NCBI RefSeq assembly: GCF_036237275.1
Contig: NZ_CP108352.1
Location: forward strand, 4,650,001 to 4,714,000
DNA length: 64,000 bases
Source: Streptomyces sp. NBC_01353
GTDB lineage: Bacteria > Actinomycetota > Actinomycetes > Streptomycetales > Streptomycetaceae
Reading direction: 5' to 3'
Each line of letters begins with the position of its first letter. The stretch's first letter is position 1. The position numbers and the translations under genes were made by a program. Below the pieces are notes generated by a model. The model saw only the letters and a list, made by a program, of their open reading frames with translations, had not been told where the DNA came from and did not search any database. Of the stretch, positions 16,598 to 24,802 are shown in pieces.

Positions 16598-18504
16598 CTG
16601 CGGTAGTACTCGCTCGGCTCCCCGTCCAGCATCGGGAAGACCAGCAGCCTCTCCCGTCCCTTGAAGGGGACGATCGTCAGATAGCCGGAGATGTCGGCCC
16701 GCTCGCAGTCGCGGTCGGAGGCGTCCGGGTCCGAGGTTCCCGGGCCGATGATCAGGGGTGTTCCGGAGCCGGCGAGGATCGCGGTGAAGGTGCAGGCGAC
16801 CGAGTCGGGGGTCGGGTTGCCCTCGTCGTCGGTGCGCGGGTAGACGTGCACACGGCGGAAGACAGTGGCGCCGACGGGGCCCTGGGTGATGGTCACCTCG
16901 TCGCTGTAGCGGTCGCCGTTCTCGCCGAAGATCAGCGGGTCGTTCTCCATCTTCCACCGGCCGAGGAGCTGCTTCGGCACGATGTTCGTGCCGGTCTTGG
17001 CCTTGCGGAAGGTGGCCTTCGCGGCTCCCGAGGTCCACTCCAGGACCTCGGGGGAGCGCAGGGTGAGGGTCTGGTGGGCGGCGGGCGTGCAGCGCTGGGC
17101 GGGGACGCTCGTGGTGATGTCGGATTCGCCGAGGACCACCTTGTCCTCGTCGGCGGAGACGAGTCGGGAGCGGCCCATGCACAGCTGCTCCTCGTTCACC
17201 TGGACGTAGACGGCGGTCTTGGCGCCCGCGGCGCCCTGGCCGATCTCGATCCGCATGGTCGCCCTCGGGTGGTCGGCCGAGCCTCGCTGGACGCCCTCCC
17301 ACGCACCGAGGAACGCCGCCGGCACGATCCCCGCCGGGCGGGCGGACACGTCACCGGTCTTCCCGCGTGCCTGGTTCTTCTGCTCGTCCATGCCCTTGTC
17401 CGGGTCGGGCCAGAAGACGTACGTGAGCGTGGCCGCCGCGGCGACCACGAGGGCCGCCGCGGCGGCGATCAGGCCGGTACGCCGCCGCTTTCCGGGCGCC
17501 TTCGGGGCGGGAGGCGGTGTGGGGTCGTCCGGGCGGGCCGGGGTGCCGTCGGTGGTGGTCGACTCCGCCTCGGCCTCCAGGACCCGGGCGGCGTGCCGGC
17601 CGAGGCGGGCCAGCACCTCCGCCGGCAGCCACGGGTCGGCGACGGTGATCGTCTCCACCAGCTCGGTGGCCGAGGGCCGGGCCGCCGGGTCCTTGGCCAG
17701 GCAGGCCCGCACCAGGCCGGCGAGCTCCGGCGCGAGGTCGGTCAGATCGGGCTCGTCGTGGGCGATGCGGAACATCGTGGCGTGGACGCCGCTGTCCGCC
17801 GTACCGAACGGGGAGCGGCCCGTCGCCGCGTACACGAGGACCGAGCCGAGACAGAAGATGTCCGATGCCGGCGTCAGCTTCTCGCCGCGCACCTGCTCGG
17901 GGGACATGAAGCCGGGGGAGCCGACCACCGCTCCGGTACTGGTCAGTCCGCCGTCGGTGATCGTGTCGACGGCGCGGGCGATGCCGAAGTCGATGATCTG
18001 CGGGCCGTCGACGGTGAGCAGCACGTTCGAGGGCTTCAGATCGCGGTGGACGAGCCCGGCGGTGTGCACATGGGTGAGCGCCCGCGCCAGCCCGGACGCC
18101 AGGGCCCGTACGGTCGCGGGCGGCATCGGCCCGAACTCGTCGCCCACCACGGCCCGCAGCGACGGCCCCGGTACGTAGCCGATGGCCACCCAGGGGGCTT
18201 CGGCGGCCGTGTCCGAACCGAGGACCGGAGTCGTGCCCGTGCCGCCGACCCGCTCCAGGGCGGCCACCTCACGGGCGAACCGGCGCCGGAACTCGTCCTG
18301 CGCCGCCAGCTCGGCGTGTACGACCTTCACCGCGACCGTCCGGCCGCCGGCCGAACGTGCCAGGAACACCCGTCCCATCCCGCCCACGCCAAGTCGGCCG
18401 AGCAGGCGGAACGGGCCGATGCTGACCGGGTCTTCCGTGTTCAAAGGCTCCACGTCGAAAGAGAATGCCAGACCGGCCCGGCCGGTTCTCCCTCTCGTTG
18501 TCAC
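16594..18504 (-). CDS. Receptor-type Ser/Thr protein kinase (PknB family)
   Basis: 636 aa. The kinase domain runs 28-290: Gly-rich loop GRLGVGGMGRVF, Lys60 in VAVK, catalytic Asp155 in HRDLKPSN, DFG 172-174, activation loop with TSTGAVVGSPGFMSPEQ. A linker with Pro/Lys leads to one membrane helix (343-364). About 270 residues lie outside, probably a beta-rich ligand-sensing domain (SDITTSVPAQRC, YLTIVPFKGRERLLVFP). GTG 18504 overlaps the stop of the upstream binding-protein gene, so kinase and binding protein form one operon and may sense together. Confidence 0.93.
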   Translation of the reverse strand: MTTRGRTGRAGLAFSFDVEPLNTEDPVSIGPFRLLGRLGVGGMGRVFLARSAGGRTVAVKVVHAELAAQDEFRRRFAREVAALERVGGTGTTPVLGSDTAAEAPWVAIGYVPGPSLRAVVGDEFGPMPPATVRALASGLARALTHVHTAGLVHRDLKPSNVLLTVDGPQIIDFGIARAVDTITDGGLTSTGAVVGSPGFMSPEQVRGEKLTPASDIFCLGSVLVYAATGRSPFGTADSGVHATMFRIAHDEPDLTDLAPELAGLVRACLAKDPAARPSATELVETITVADPWLPAEVLARLGRHAARVLEAEAESTTTDGTPARPDDPTPPPAPKAPGKRRRTGLIAAAAALVVAAAATLTYVFWPDPDKGMDEQKNQARGKTGDVSARPAGIVPAAFLGAWEGVQRGSADHPRATMRIEIGQGAAGAKTAVYVQVNEEQLCMGRSRLVSADEDKVVLGESDITTSVPAQRCTPAAHQTLTLRSPEVLEWTSGAAKATFRKAKTGTNIVPKQLLGRWKMENDPLIFGENGDRYSDEVTITQGPVGATVFRRVHVYPRTDDEGNPTPDSVACTFTAILAGSGTPLIIGPGTSDPDASDRDCERADISGYLTIVPFKGRERLLVFPMLDGEPSEYYRS

Positions 18505-20075
18505 CCTTCACCGCAGATCCGCAGGCCCTTGGGTGTCGCGCACGGCAGGTGCCCATGGGTGCGGATGACGTCCTGGCCGCTGCCCCGGCTCAGGTAGGTG
18601 AGGAAACTGGAGGTCAGCGAGTCGGCCGGTGGCTGTCCCCAGGTGTAGGCGTACTCGATCTCCCGGTACGGGTACGTCGACTCGCCGATCTCGTCGACGT
18701 TCGGCACACGGCCGTCGATCGACACCCGGTGCAGGCCCTTCAGCCCGGTGCCGGAGCGGAGTTCGGTGTAGCCGATGGCGCCGGGGAGCTTGGCGACGGT
18801 CGACACCACCTGGTCCGTGGTGTCGAGTTCGCAGCGTACGACCGGTGCCTCCAGGTCGTCCTTGGTCACGCAGTCGAGCGAGGAGTTCGCGGGCTCGTTG
18901 CGGCCGAGGACGCGGCGCTGGAAGACCTCCCTCGTACCGGAGTTGGCGCCCCGGCTGACCAGCAGGACCGGACGGTTCGGCCCGCCCGGGATCTGGTTCC
19001 AGTTGGTGATCTCGCCCTGGTACAGGCGGCGGACCTCGTCGAGGGTGAGGTTCGTGACCGGTATCTCGTCGTTGAGGACGAGCGTGAACAGGGAGACGGC
19101 GACCATGCTTTCGCGCAGCTGCGGATAGCCGCCGGGCTTGCGCCCGTCGGAGAGGGCGATGACGGCCGGGGACCCCTTGTTGCCGCTCTCGGCGCCGACC
19201 GTCGCCAGCTCCCTGATGCCGGCCGTCGACCCGTGCGCGTCCACCACGACCGTGGAGCCCTCGCAGTCCTTCTCGTACTTCTTCGCCAGCTCCCGCACCA
19301 CCGGGGCGAAAGCGGTCGACCCGGTGACCGTCAGCGTGCCCCGGGCGCAGCCGATCGGGGGAGGGGTCTCGCTGCGGACGATGATCGTGGCGAGGGCGAG
19401 CACACAGGCGGCGAGGATGAGGGTGATGTTCCGGGCGGCGGGGCTGAACGTCGGTCTGCGGTCGTCGACGCTCATGCTCTTGTTGTGGTGGACCTCGACC
19501 GTCTCATGGAAGCCGTTGAGCCGGATCGCGCCTTCGAGCACGCTGCCGGAGAGCAGGACGAGCAGCTTGAAGTACTGCTTCCGTTCGAGCGAGACCTTCG
19601 GTATCAGGACGGAGTTCTCGTGCTTGCGCAGCCCGGGACCGGCGGCCATGTCGATCTTCACCGGCTCGAACGCGCGCGGGATCGTCGCCACGACGGCCCG
19701 CACGAGCCGGTCGCCGAAGGTGACCTTCAGCCCTCCGGTGTCGTCCCCCTGGGTGTAGTCGCCGTGGGTGATGTCCCGCAGGCCGTCGTTCTCGATCCGG
19801 AGCAGCACGAGCGTGGACCCGTTGGAATCACCGATGTCGCCGTCCCACAGGGTCAGGTCGCCGGCGGTCTCGCCCGCGTCGCGGAGCGGGGTGTTGAGCT
19901 GCACGCGGTAGCCGAGCCTCCTGCCCCGCTGGAGGAAGCGCTCGTACGCGACCACCCCGGCGGAGACGAGGACACCGAGAAGCGCGGTGACCACGGCGAT
20001 GACGTTCTCGGCGGTAACCCAGTCCACGAGCGAGACGGTACGGACGCGTGTGCGGTTCCGTGGGGGAGGTCGCAT
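18501..20075 (-). CDS. Membrane-anchored PstS-like substrate-binding protein
   Basis: 524 aa. A first membrane helix at about 22-42 (VIAVVTALLGVLVSAGVVAY), then a 170-residue domain with a beta-rich look (LVLLRIENDGLRDITHGDY, KVTFGDRLVRAVVATIPR), a second helix (about 225-245, ITLILAACVLALATIIV), and a C-terminal periplasmic-binding domain like phosphate-binding PstS (LTVTGSTAFAPVVREL, DAHGSTAGIREL, VSRGANSGTREVF). The binding domain should be extracellular and the middle domain cytoplasmic. No pst permease genes are nearby. It is coupled to the receptor kinase downstream, which suggests ligand sensing rather than uptake. Confidence 0.8.
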   Translation of the reverse strand: MRPPPRNRTRVRTVSLVDWVTAENVIAVVTALLGVLVSAGVVAYERFLQRGRRLGYRVQLNTPLRDAGETAGDLTLWDGDIGDSNGSTLVLLRIENDGLRDITHGDYTQGDDTGGLKVTFGDRLVRAVVATIPRAFEPVKIDMAAGPGLRKHENSVLIPKVSLERKQYFKLLVLLSGSVLEGAIRLNGFHETVEVHHNKSMSVDDRRPTFSPAARNITLILAACVLALATIIVRSETPPPIGCARGTLTVTGSTAFAPVVRELAKKYEKDCEGSTVVVDAHGSTAGIRELATVGAESGNKGSPAVIALSDGRKPGGYPQLRESMVAVSLFTLVLNDEIPVTNLTLDEVRRLYQGEITNWNQIPGGPNRPVLLVSRGANSGTREVFQRRVLGRNEPANSSLDCVTKDDLEAPVVRCELDTTDQVVSTVAKLPGAIGYTELRSGTGLKGLHRVSIDGRVPNVDEIGESTYPYREIEYAYTWGQPPADSLTSSFLTYLSRGSGQDVIRTHGHLPCATPKGLRICGEG

Positions 20076-20201
20076 CCCGCCACCTGGAGTTCTCCCTTCG
20101 TTCAGCGGCGGTCGCGGGGCCGCACGGGTTGGCGGAGCATGTGTTGCCGGGGGTGAGGACCGTGGGTGTAATGGCGAGGGGGCCTGTCGGAGAGGAACCC
20201 C

Positions 20202-21143
20202 ATGCGTGTCGTCGAAGTGACCGCCTACGGTGGCCCTGAGGTCCTGAGGATGGCCCGCCGGCCCGAGCCGGAGGCCGGAGACGTCCCGGGACGGGTGAGG
20301 GTGCGCCTGAAGGCCGCCGGTGTGAACCAGGCGGATCTGCGGATCCGCGCCGGCGTGTACGCCGACGAGGTCGGCGACCTCAAGCCCCCGTTCGTCCTCG
20401 GGACGGACTTCGCGGGCAAGCTCCTCGATCCGGTGCCGGGCATGGCGGCCGGGACCCGCGTGGCCGGGTTCGTGCCCTGGTGGGAGGAGCTGACGGGCGA
20501 GGGCACGTACGCCGAGGTCGTACGGGTCGCACCGGAGTGGGTGGCCCCTATCCCGGACGACGTGGACTACACGGTGGCCGCCTCCATCCCGCTGGCCTCG
20601 GCCACCGCCCAGCAGAGCCTCGACCGGCTCGGGCTCGCCGCAGGGTCGACGCTGGTCGTGACCGGCGCGAGCGGGGTGGTCGGCCGTCTCGCGCTCCAGT
20701 ACGCCGCTGCGGCCGGACTGCGGGTGGTGGCCGTCGCCCACGAGGGCGACGAGCACGAACTGAAGGTCCTCGGCGCGGAGCACAGCGTCACCCGCGGCAC
20801 ACCCGAGGACGTGGTCCGGAAGGTGCTGGACTTCATCCCGGAGGGGGTCGACGCGGTCTTCGACGGGGCGCTCCACGCTGCTCCGGTCCTCCCGGTGGTG
20901 AAGGACGGCGGCGCCTTCGTCGCGCTCGCCGCCAACCGGACGCCGGCCCCCGAACGGAACATCCGCGTCGAGACCGTCCGCGGGAAGCCGGACGCCGCAC
21001 GGCTGAAGGAGACCCTGGAGAAGGTGGCGGCTCGGGAGGTCATCACCCGGGTGGCCGACGTCATGCCGCTGGAGGAGGTCGCGGAGGCTCACCGCAGGGC
21101 GGAGGCGGGGCACCGGCCCGGCCGCATGATCCTCATGATCTGA
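20202..21143 (+). CDS. NADP-dependent zinc-free alcohol dehydrogenase/quinone oxidoreductase (MDR)
   Basis: 313 aa medium-chain reductase. The N-terminal GroES-like part contains GVNQADLRIRAGVY and PFVLGTDFAGKLLD; the Rossmann part contains VVTGASGVVGRLALQYA. Zinc-ligand cysteines are absent, so it belongs with quinone-oxidoreductase-like members. ATG 20202 follows GGAGAGGAACCCC. It is divergent from the binding-protein gene and followed by a MarR regulator gene that may control it. Confidence 0.88.
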   Translation: MRVVEVTAYGGPEVLRMARRPEPEAGDVPGRVRVRLKAAGVNQADLRIRAGVYADEVGDLKPPFVLGTDFAGKLLDPVPGMAAGTRVAGFVPWWEELTGEGTYAEVVRVAPEWVAPIPDDVDYTVAASIPLASATAQQSLDRLGLAAGSTLVVTGASGVVGRLALQYAAAAGLRVVAVAHEGDEHELKVLGAEHSVTRGTPEDVVRKVLDFIPEGVDAVFDGALHAAPVLPVVKDGGAFVALAANRTPAPERNIRVETVRGKPDAARLKETLEKVAAREVITRVADVMPLEEVAEAHRRAEAGHRPGRMILMI

Positions 21144-21328
21144 GGCCCGGGGTCCGGCGGCCCGACGCTCGGCGGCCGGTCGAGGCAGACACGGCCGGCC
21201 CCGATCGGGCGGACCTGCCCGGTCCCGGGCCGCGCCCCGGAAGGCCTTGGCCTCCCGAGGTGTCCGAGCGCGCCGGGTCCTCAGCGCCCAAGCCCATGCC
21301 GTTCCGCCCATGATTCCGGTCACCCCTC

Positions 21329-21387
21329 TAACGTTAATTGTCCTAACGTTTATGACGCTAACGAAGCTATATCGTTCGGGCGACTAA
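21329..21387. promoter_or_regulatory. TAACGTTA-type repeats upstream of marR
   Basis: TAACGTTA (21329-21336, a perfect palindrome), TAACGTTT (21344-21351) and further TAACG copies at 21359 and 21384 crowd the 80 bp before the MarR-type gene. The AT-richness and spacing fit a self-regulated operator cluster. Confidence 0.5.
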
Positions 21388-21408
21388 CGCAAGGGGTAAT
21401 CTGCGGGC

Positions 21409-21879
21409 ATGACGACGGACGACAGCGGAGGCGACGCCTCCGAGATGGATCAGCGCCAGACCCCGGCCCGCCTCCGCGGACTGCCCAGCCGTCTGCTGGC
21501 CCTGACCGCCGCCCGCGCGGACCGCCTGATCAGCGAGGGGCTCGCGGGGGAGGACGCTCGCAAGTGGCACTACGCGGTGCTCGCCTCGCTCGACGAGTAC
21601 GGCCCCACCAGCCAGGCCGGCCTGAGTCGCCGCACCGGCATCTACCGCAGCGACCTCGTCGCCGTCATCAACGAACTCGCCGAACGCGGACACGTCGAGC
21701 GCACCCCCGACCCCGAGGACCGCCGACGCAACGTCATCACCCTGACCGCGCAGGGCGGTAGCCACCTGGAGCGCCTGGACGAGGTGTTCGCCGGAGTCCA
21801 GGACGAGCTGATGGAACCCCTGTCGAAGCTCGAACGCGAGCTGCTGACAAGCCTGTTGGAGCGCGTCCTCGATCACTGA
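21409..21879 (+). CDS. MarR family transcriptional regulator
   Basis: 156 aa winged-helix regulator: LDEYGPTSQAGLSRRTGIYRSDLVAVINEL, then a wing ERTPDPEDRRRNVITLT, and a C-terminal dimerisation helix. It probably represses its own gene through the TAACGTTA sites just upstream, and perhaps the preceding reductase gene. AAGGGG precedes ATG 21409 at 12 bases. Confidence 0.9.
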   Translation: MTTDDSGGDASEMDQRQTPARLRGLPSRLLALTAARADRLISEGLAGEDARKWHYAVLASLDEYGPTSQAGLSRRTGIYRSDLVAVINELAERGHVERTPDPEDRRRNVITLTAQGGSHLERLDEVFAGVQDELMEPLSKLERELLTSLLERVLDH

Positions 21880-21920
21880 GCCGGTCCGTCGAGCGGTCGG
21901 CGGACGATTGTCACAAGTGA

Positions 21921-21948
21921 TGGTCTAGACCTTGACAGGTCCAGACCA
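21921..21948 (+). promoter_or_regulatory. Chitinase promoter with paired 12-bp repeats (DasR-like sites)
   Basis: TGGTCTAGACCT (21921-21932) and AGGTCCAGACCA (21937-21948) are the two 12-bp repeats known from streptomycete chitinase promoters. The first matches the core of the DasR site (ACTGGTCTAGACCAGT) well. A consensus -35, TTGACA (21932-21937), lies exactly between them, so a bound protein would cover the promoter. Induction by chitin products through loss of DasR binding is the known behaviour of such promoters. Confidence 0.8.
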
Positions 21949-21988
21949 AAGACGCTTCGCTGGCCTTCCCCCACGGAAGGGCGAGCGC

Positions 21989-22876
21989 ATGAAGCGACGT
22001 CTGCTCATTCTCCTGTCCGCACTCTGTACGGCTGTCGGGCTGGCCGTGTTCATCCCGGCATCCTCGGCGGGCGCGGCGCCCGCCTGCGTGGCCGCCTGGA
22101 ACTCCGGCAGTGTGTACACCGGCGGCATGACCGCCTCGTACAACGGCCACAACTGGTACGCCAAGTGGTGGACCCAGAACGAACGCCCCGGCTCGTCCGA
22201 CGTCTGGCGCGACGAGGGCACCTGCGGTGGCGGCGGCGGTACGGACCCGAGCCCCTCCGGATTCGTCGTCTCCGAGGCCCAGTTCAACCAGATGTTCCCG
22301 AGCCGGAACTCCTTCTACACGTACAGCGGTCTCACGGCCGCCCTCAGCGCCTACCCCGGCTTCGCCAACACCGGAAACGACACGGTGAAGAAGCAGGAGG
22401 CCGCCGCCTTCCTCGCCAACGTCAGCCACGAGACCGGCGGTCTGGTCCACATCGTGGAGCAGAACACCGCCAACTACCCGCACTACTGCGACAGCAGCCA
22501 GCCCTACGGCTGCCCCGCCGGCCAGGCCGCCTACTACGGCCGCGGCCCCATCCAGCTCTCCTGGAACTTCAACTACAAGGCCGCGGGTGACGCCCTGGGC
22601 ATCGACCTGCTCAACAACCCGTACCGCGTCGAGCGCGAGGCGCCCGTCGCCTGGAAGACCGGCCTCTGGTACTGGAACACCCAGAACGGCCCCGGCACGA
22701 TGACCGGCCACAACGCCATGGTCAACGGCGCGGGCTTCGGCCAGACGATCCGCTCGATCAACGGCTCGCTGGAGTGCGACGGCAAGAACCCGGCGCAGGT
22801 CCAGAGCCGCGTGAGCAAGTACCAGCAGTTCACGCAGATCCTCGGCGTGCCGACCGGCGCGAACCTGTACTGCTGA
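21989..22876 (+). CDS. Secreted GH19 chitinase with N-terminal chitin-binding module
   Basis: 295 aa. A signal peptide (1-30, MKRRLLILLSALCTAVGLAV, Ala-rich cleavage site) is followed by a CBM5/12-type module (32-79) with YNGHNWYAKWWTQNERPG, a Gly-rich linker, and a GH19 catalytic domain (from about 92) with the general-acid motif SHETGG (Glu148) and YGRGPIQLSWNFNY. It hydrolyses chitin outside the cell. ATG 21989 starts the signal peptide; the 19 upstream codons overlap the promoter repeats. Streptomycete family 19 enzymes of this layout are standard. Confidence 0.96.
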   Translation: MKRRLLILLSALCTAVGLAVFIPASSAGAAPACVAAWNSGSVYTGGMTASYNGHNWYAKWWTQNERPGSSDVWRDEGTCGGGGGTDPSPSGFVVSEAQFNQMFPSRNSFYTYSGLTAALSAYPGFANTGNDTVKKQEAAAFLANVSHETGGLVHIVEQNTANYPHYCDSSQPYGCPAGQAAYYGRGPIQLSWNFNYKAAGDALGIDLLNNPYRVEREAPVAWKTGLWYWNTQNGPGTMTGHNAMVNGAGFGQTIRSINGSLECDGKNPAQVQSRVSKYQQFTQILGVPTGANLYC

Positions 22877-22890
22877 GTTCCGTACGCGGA

Positions 22891-22938
22891 TGACAACGAT
22901 TCCCGGGACGCCCGACAGGGCCCCGGGAATCGTTGTCA
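22891..22938 (+). terminator. Chitinase terminator
   Basis: A perfect 17-bp stem, TGACAACGATTCCCGGG (22891-22907) with its complement at 22922-22938, followed by AAA. It lies 15 bases after the chitinase stop. Confidence 0.88.
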
Positions 22939-22958
22939 AAGGCTCCTCTGTCGCGAGT

Positions 22959-22984
22959 GGGGCCCCGGTGGATGCCGGGGCCCT
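22959..22984. terminator. GC-rich hairpin downstream of the DUF397 gene
   Basis: GGGCCCCGG and CCGGGGCCC form a 9-bp stem with loop TGGATG, about 100 bp past the DUF397 stop on the minus strand. Probable terminator for the XRE/DUF397 operon. Confidence 0.5.
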
Positions 22985-23081
22985 GACAGAGCGCCACTCT
23001 TGTCGCCCGCCGAGCGACCGCTCAAGGCCGTTCCCGTCCGGGACGGGTCCCGGACAGGTCCTGGACAGAGCCGGGACGGCG

Positions 23082-23321
23082 TCAGTCCTGGCAGGCGGCC
23101 AGGAACGCGGACCACGAGGCCGGAGCGACGGCGAAGCTGGGGCCGTCGGGGACCTTGGAGTCGCGGAGGTGGACGGAGTGGGGGCAGGTGGCGACCTCGA
23201 CGCAGCTTCCGCCGCCGTCGTCGCTGTAGCTCGACTTGCGCCAGTCGAAGGCGACTTCGACGCACTCGCCGCCACCGCTGTCGCTGTAGCTGGACTTGAA
23301 CCAGTGCAGGGTTTCGCTCAT
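23082..23321 (-). CDS. DUF397 domain protein with duplicated N-terminal half
   Basis: 79 aa. Two successive copies of the DUF397 opening, WFKSSYSDSGGGECVEVAF and WRKSSYSDDGGGSCVEVA, precede a single C-terminal half (VHLRDSKVPDGPSFAVAPASW). Normal DUF397 proteins have one opening segment, so this looks like an internal duplication of about 18 codons. DUF397 proteins are encoded beside XRE/DUF5753 regulators in streptomycetes and act with them in development-related switches. Its ATG overlaps the regulator stop. Confidence 0.92.
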   Translation of the reverse strand: MSETLHWFKSSYSDSGGGECVEVAFDWRKSSYSDDGGGSCVEVATCPHSVHLRDSKVPDGPSFAVAPASWSAFLAACQD

Positions 23322-24154
23322 CTCTGTTCTCCTGCCAGCCGCTCGATGAGGCCCAGTGACTCGCGGGGGTCCAGGGCCTGTGCCCGGATCTTCGCATACC
23401 GCTGTGTGTGCGTACTGACCTTTGCCCGCTCAGTGATCAACAGGCTCTCGCCCTGGACTTCCAGGAAGGTCAGGTGGTCGTGGGAGGGGGTTTCGATCAG
23501 GGTCAGGTTCCCTCGATCGCCTGCGTACTCGCCGCCGAGTCCGGCGTCCAGAGTCAGGACCTGAAGGTTCACATTCCGCCTTCGTGCGCACTGCGCGAGA
23601 TGCGTGAGCTGCTTGCGCATGATCTCCTCGCTCCCGATCGGCCGCCGCAGGACCGACTCGTCCAGCACCAGCTCGATCTCGCACGGAGGCTTGCGGTCGA
23701 AGAGCGCATTGCGCGCGATACGTCCGACCACCAGCTCTTCCACCCGCTCCTCTGTCTGCTCGGGATATCCACCCGCGATCAGAGCCCGCGCGTACGCCTC
23801 CGTCTGGAAGAGGCCGTGCACGATGTGGTTCGCGTACAGGCGCAGGCTGACGGCCTTCTGTTCGATCGGTGCGTAGCCACGGAACTGCAGCGGCAACTTC
23901 TCCAACCGCACCAGCTCCCGCATCTCCTCGAAGATGCCCGTACCGTCCCCCAGTACCTCCTCCAGCTTCACCAGCATCTCGTCGCTCACCGGTTGCGAAA
24001 GGCACTCCATGGCGCTGATGGCCGCGCCGGTGTAACCCATTCGCGCCCCCAACTGCTCTTGCGTCCAGCCTTTCTTCAACCGCAATCTCTTCGCCACCGC
24101 GGCCGCCATCCGCGCCGCCGGACCCGCCGTTTCCTTGTTCTCTGCACGCGCCAT
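23318..24154 (-). CDS. XRE-family regulator with DUF5753 domain
   Basis: 278 aa from ATG 24154 (GGGGACGG ribosome site); ATG 24166 would add four residues. The N-terminal HTH (about 13-70) reads KRLRLKKGWTQEQLGARMGYTGAAISAME; the rest is a DUF5753 ligand-type domain (LRLYANHIVHGLFQTEAYARAL, DESVLRRPIG, FLEVQGESLLI). This is the WhiJ-like class, which works with a DUF397 partner encoded just downstream. Three 10-bp direct repeats directly upstream are likely its own operator. Confidence 0.92.
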   Translation of the reverse strand: MARAENKETAGPAARMAAAVAKRLRLKKGWTQEQLGARMGYTGAAISAMECLSQPVSDEMLVKLEEVLGDGTGIFEEMRELVRLEKLPLQFRGYAPIEQKAVSLRLYANHIVHGLFQTEAYARALIAGGYPEQTEERVEELVVGRIARNALFDRKPPCEIELVLDESVLRRPIGSEEIMRKQLTHLAQCARRRNVNLQVLTLDAGLGGEYAGDRGNLTLIETPSHDHLTFLEVQGESLLITERAKVSTHTQRYAKIRAQALDPRESLGLIERLAGEQR

Positions 24155-24170
24155 TACCGTCCCCATTCGG

Positions 24171-24200
24171 ACTCAACCGATCTCAACCGGTCTCAACTGC
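24171..24200. promoter_or_regulatory. Three 10-bp direct repeats upstream of the XRE regulator
   Basis: ACTCAACCGA, TCTCAACCGG and TCTCAACTGC follow one another without gaps (24171-24200), so the TCAAC core recurs once per helical turn on one DNA face. Placed between the divergent XRE gene and the small gene at 24338, this is a candidate operator for the XRE protein. Confidence 0.6.
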
Positions 24201-24337
24201 TCCCCGCCGAATTCGACTGCCTGTAAGGTGCGTTGGCGCAGGTCAAGGGGTTGCCGACGCGCCCTCCTCAGTCGTGGAAAACGCTAGCTTCGACGCGGGA
24301 ACATGTCCTCGTGAATGCAGAGAATCGACAGGTAAAC

Positions 24338-24718
24338 ATGGATTGGATTCCAGTTTCCGGATTCCAACTCCGCAAGGCCGGCGTGCAATTCGACGCCGTC
24401 CGTGTCGACGGCGGAGACGGCCGTCGGCTCGCCGACTGGATGGAAGAGCTCACGGGTGGCGACCCCGGCCCGGTCGTCACCGAGGCCAACGGACGGCGGG
24501 GCGTCTACTTCCTCGTCCCGGCCGGTACGACCGCACGACGGTCCTGGCCGCGTGGTGTGACCCGGCTCAATGCCGGACCCGCCCATGTGAGTTACGTGCC
24601 CGTACCGGCGTTGACGGGGCGGACCTGGCCGCTGGCCTGGCGGTTTCCGCCGACCGGGCCGGGGAGGTTCGTACATCCGCTGCTTCTCCGCAGCGCGGTC
24701 ACCGAGCTCTTGATCTGA
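24338..24718 (+). CDS. Conserved streptomycete protein of unknown function
   Basis: 126 aa, soluble. ATG 24338 is preferred (upstream GACAGGT); a longer open frame exists but lacks protein character. The sequence alternates short beta-like segments (FDAVRVDGGDGRRL, GPVVTEANGRRGVYFLVPAG, HVSYVPVPALTG) with many Trp and Gly residues. I do not recognise the fold. It is divergent from the XRE/DUF397 pair and shares its control region, so it may be part of that switch. Confidence 0.65.
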   Translation: MDWIPVSGFQLRKAGVQFDAVRVDGGDGRRLADWMEELTGGDPGPVVTEANGRRGVYFLVPAGTTARRSWPRGVTRLNAGPAHVSYVPVPALTGRTWPLAWRFPPTGPGRFVHPLLLRSAVTELLI

Positions 24719-24802
24719 GCCCGGGTGGTCGGGGCGCAGGCAGCTGCTCCAGATGGGTGGCGGTGATCGTTTTCGTACGGTTGCGGCCATACCGTACGGG
24801 GC

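Noticed and set aside
20075..21323. N-terminal extension of the binding-protein frame into the reductase region
   Set aside because: The upstream part lies opposite the reductase gene and has no fold; ATG 20075 precedes the first membrane helix.
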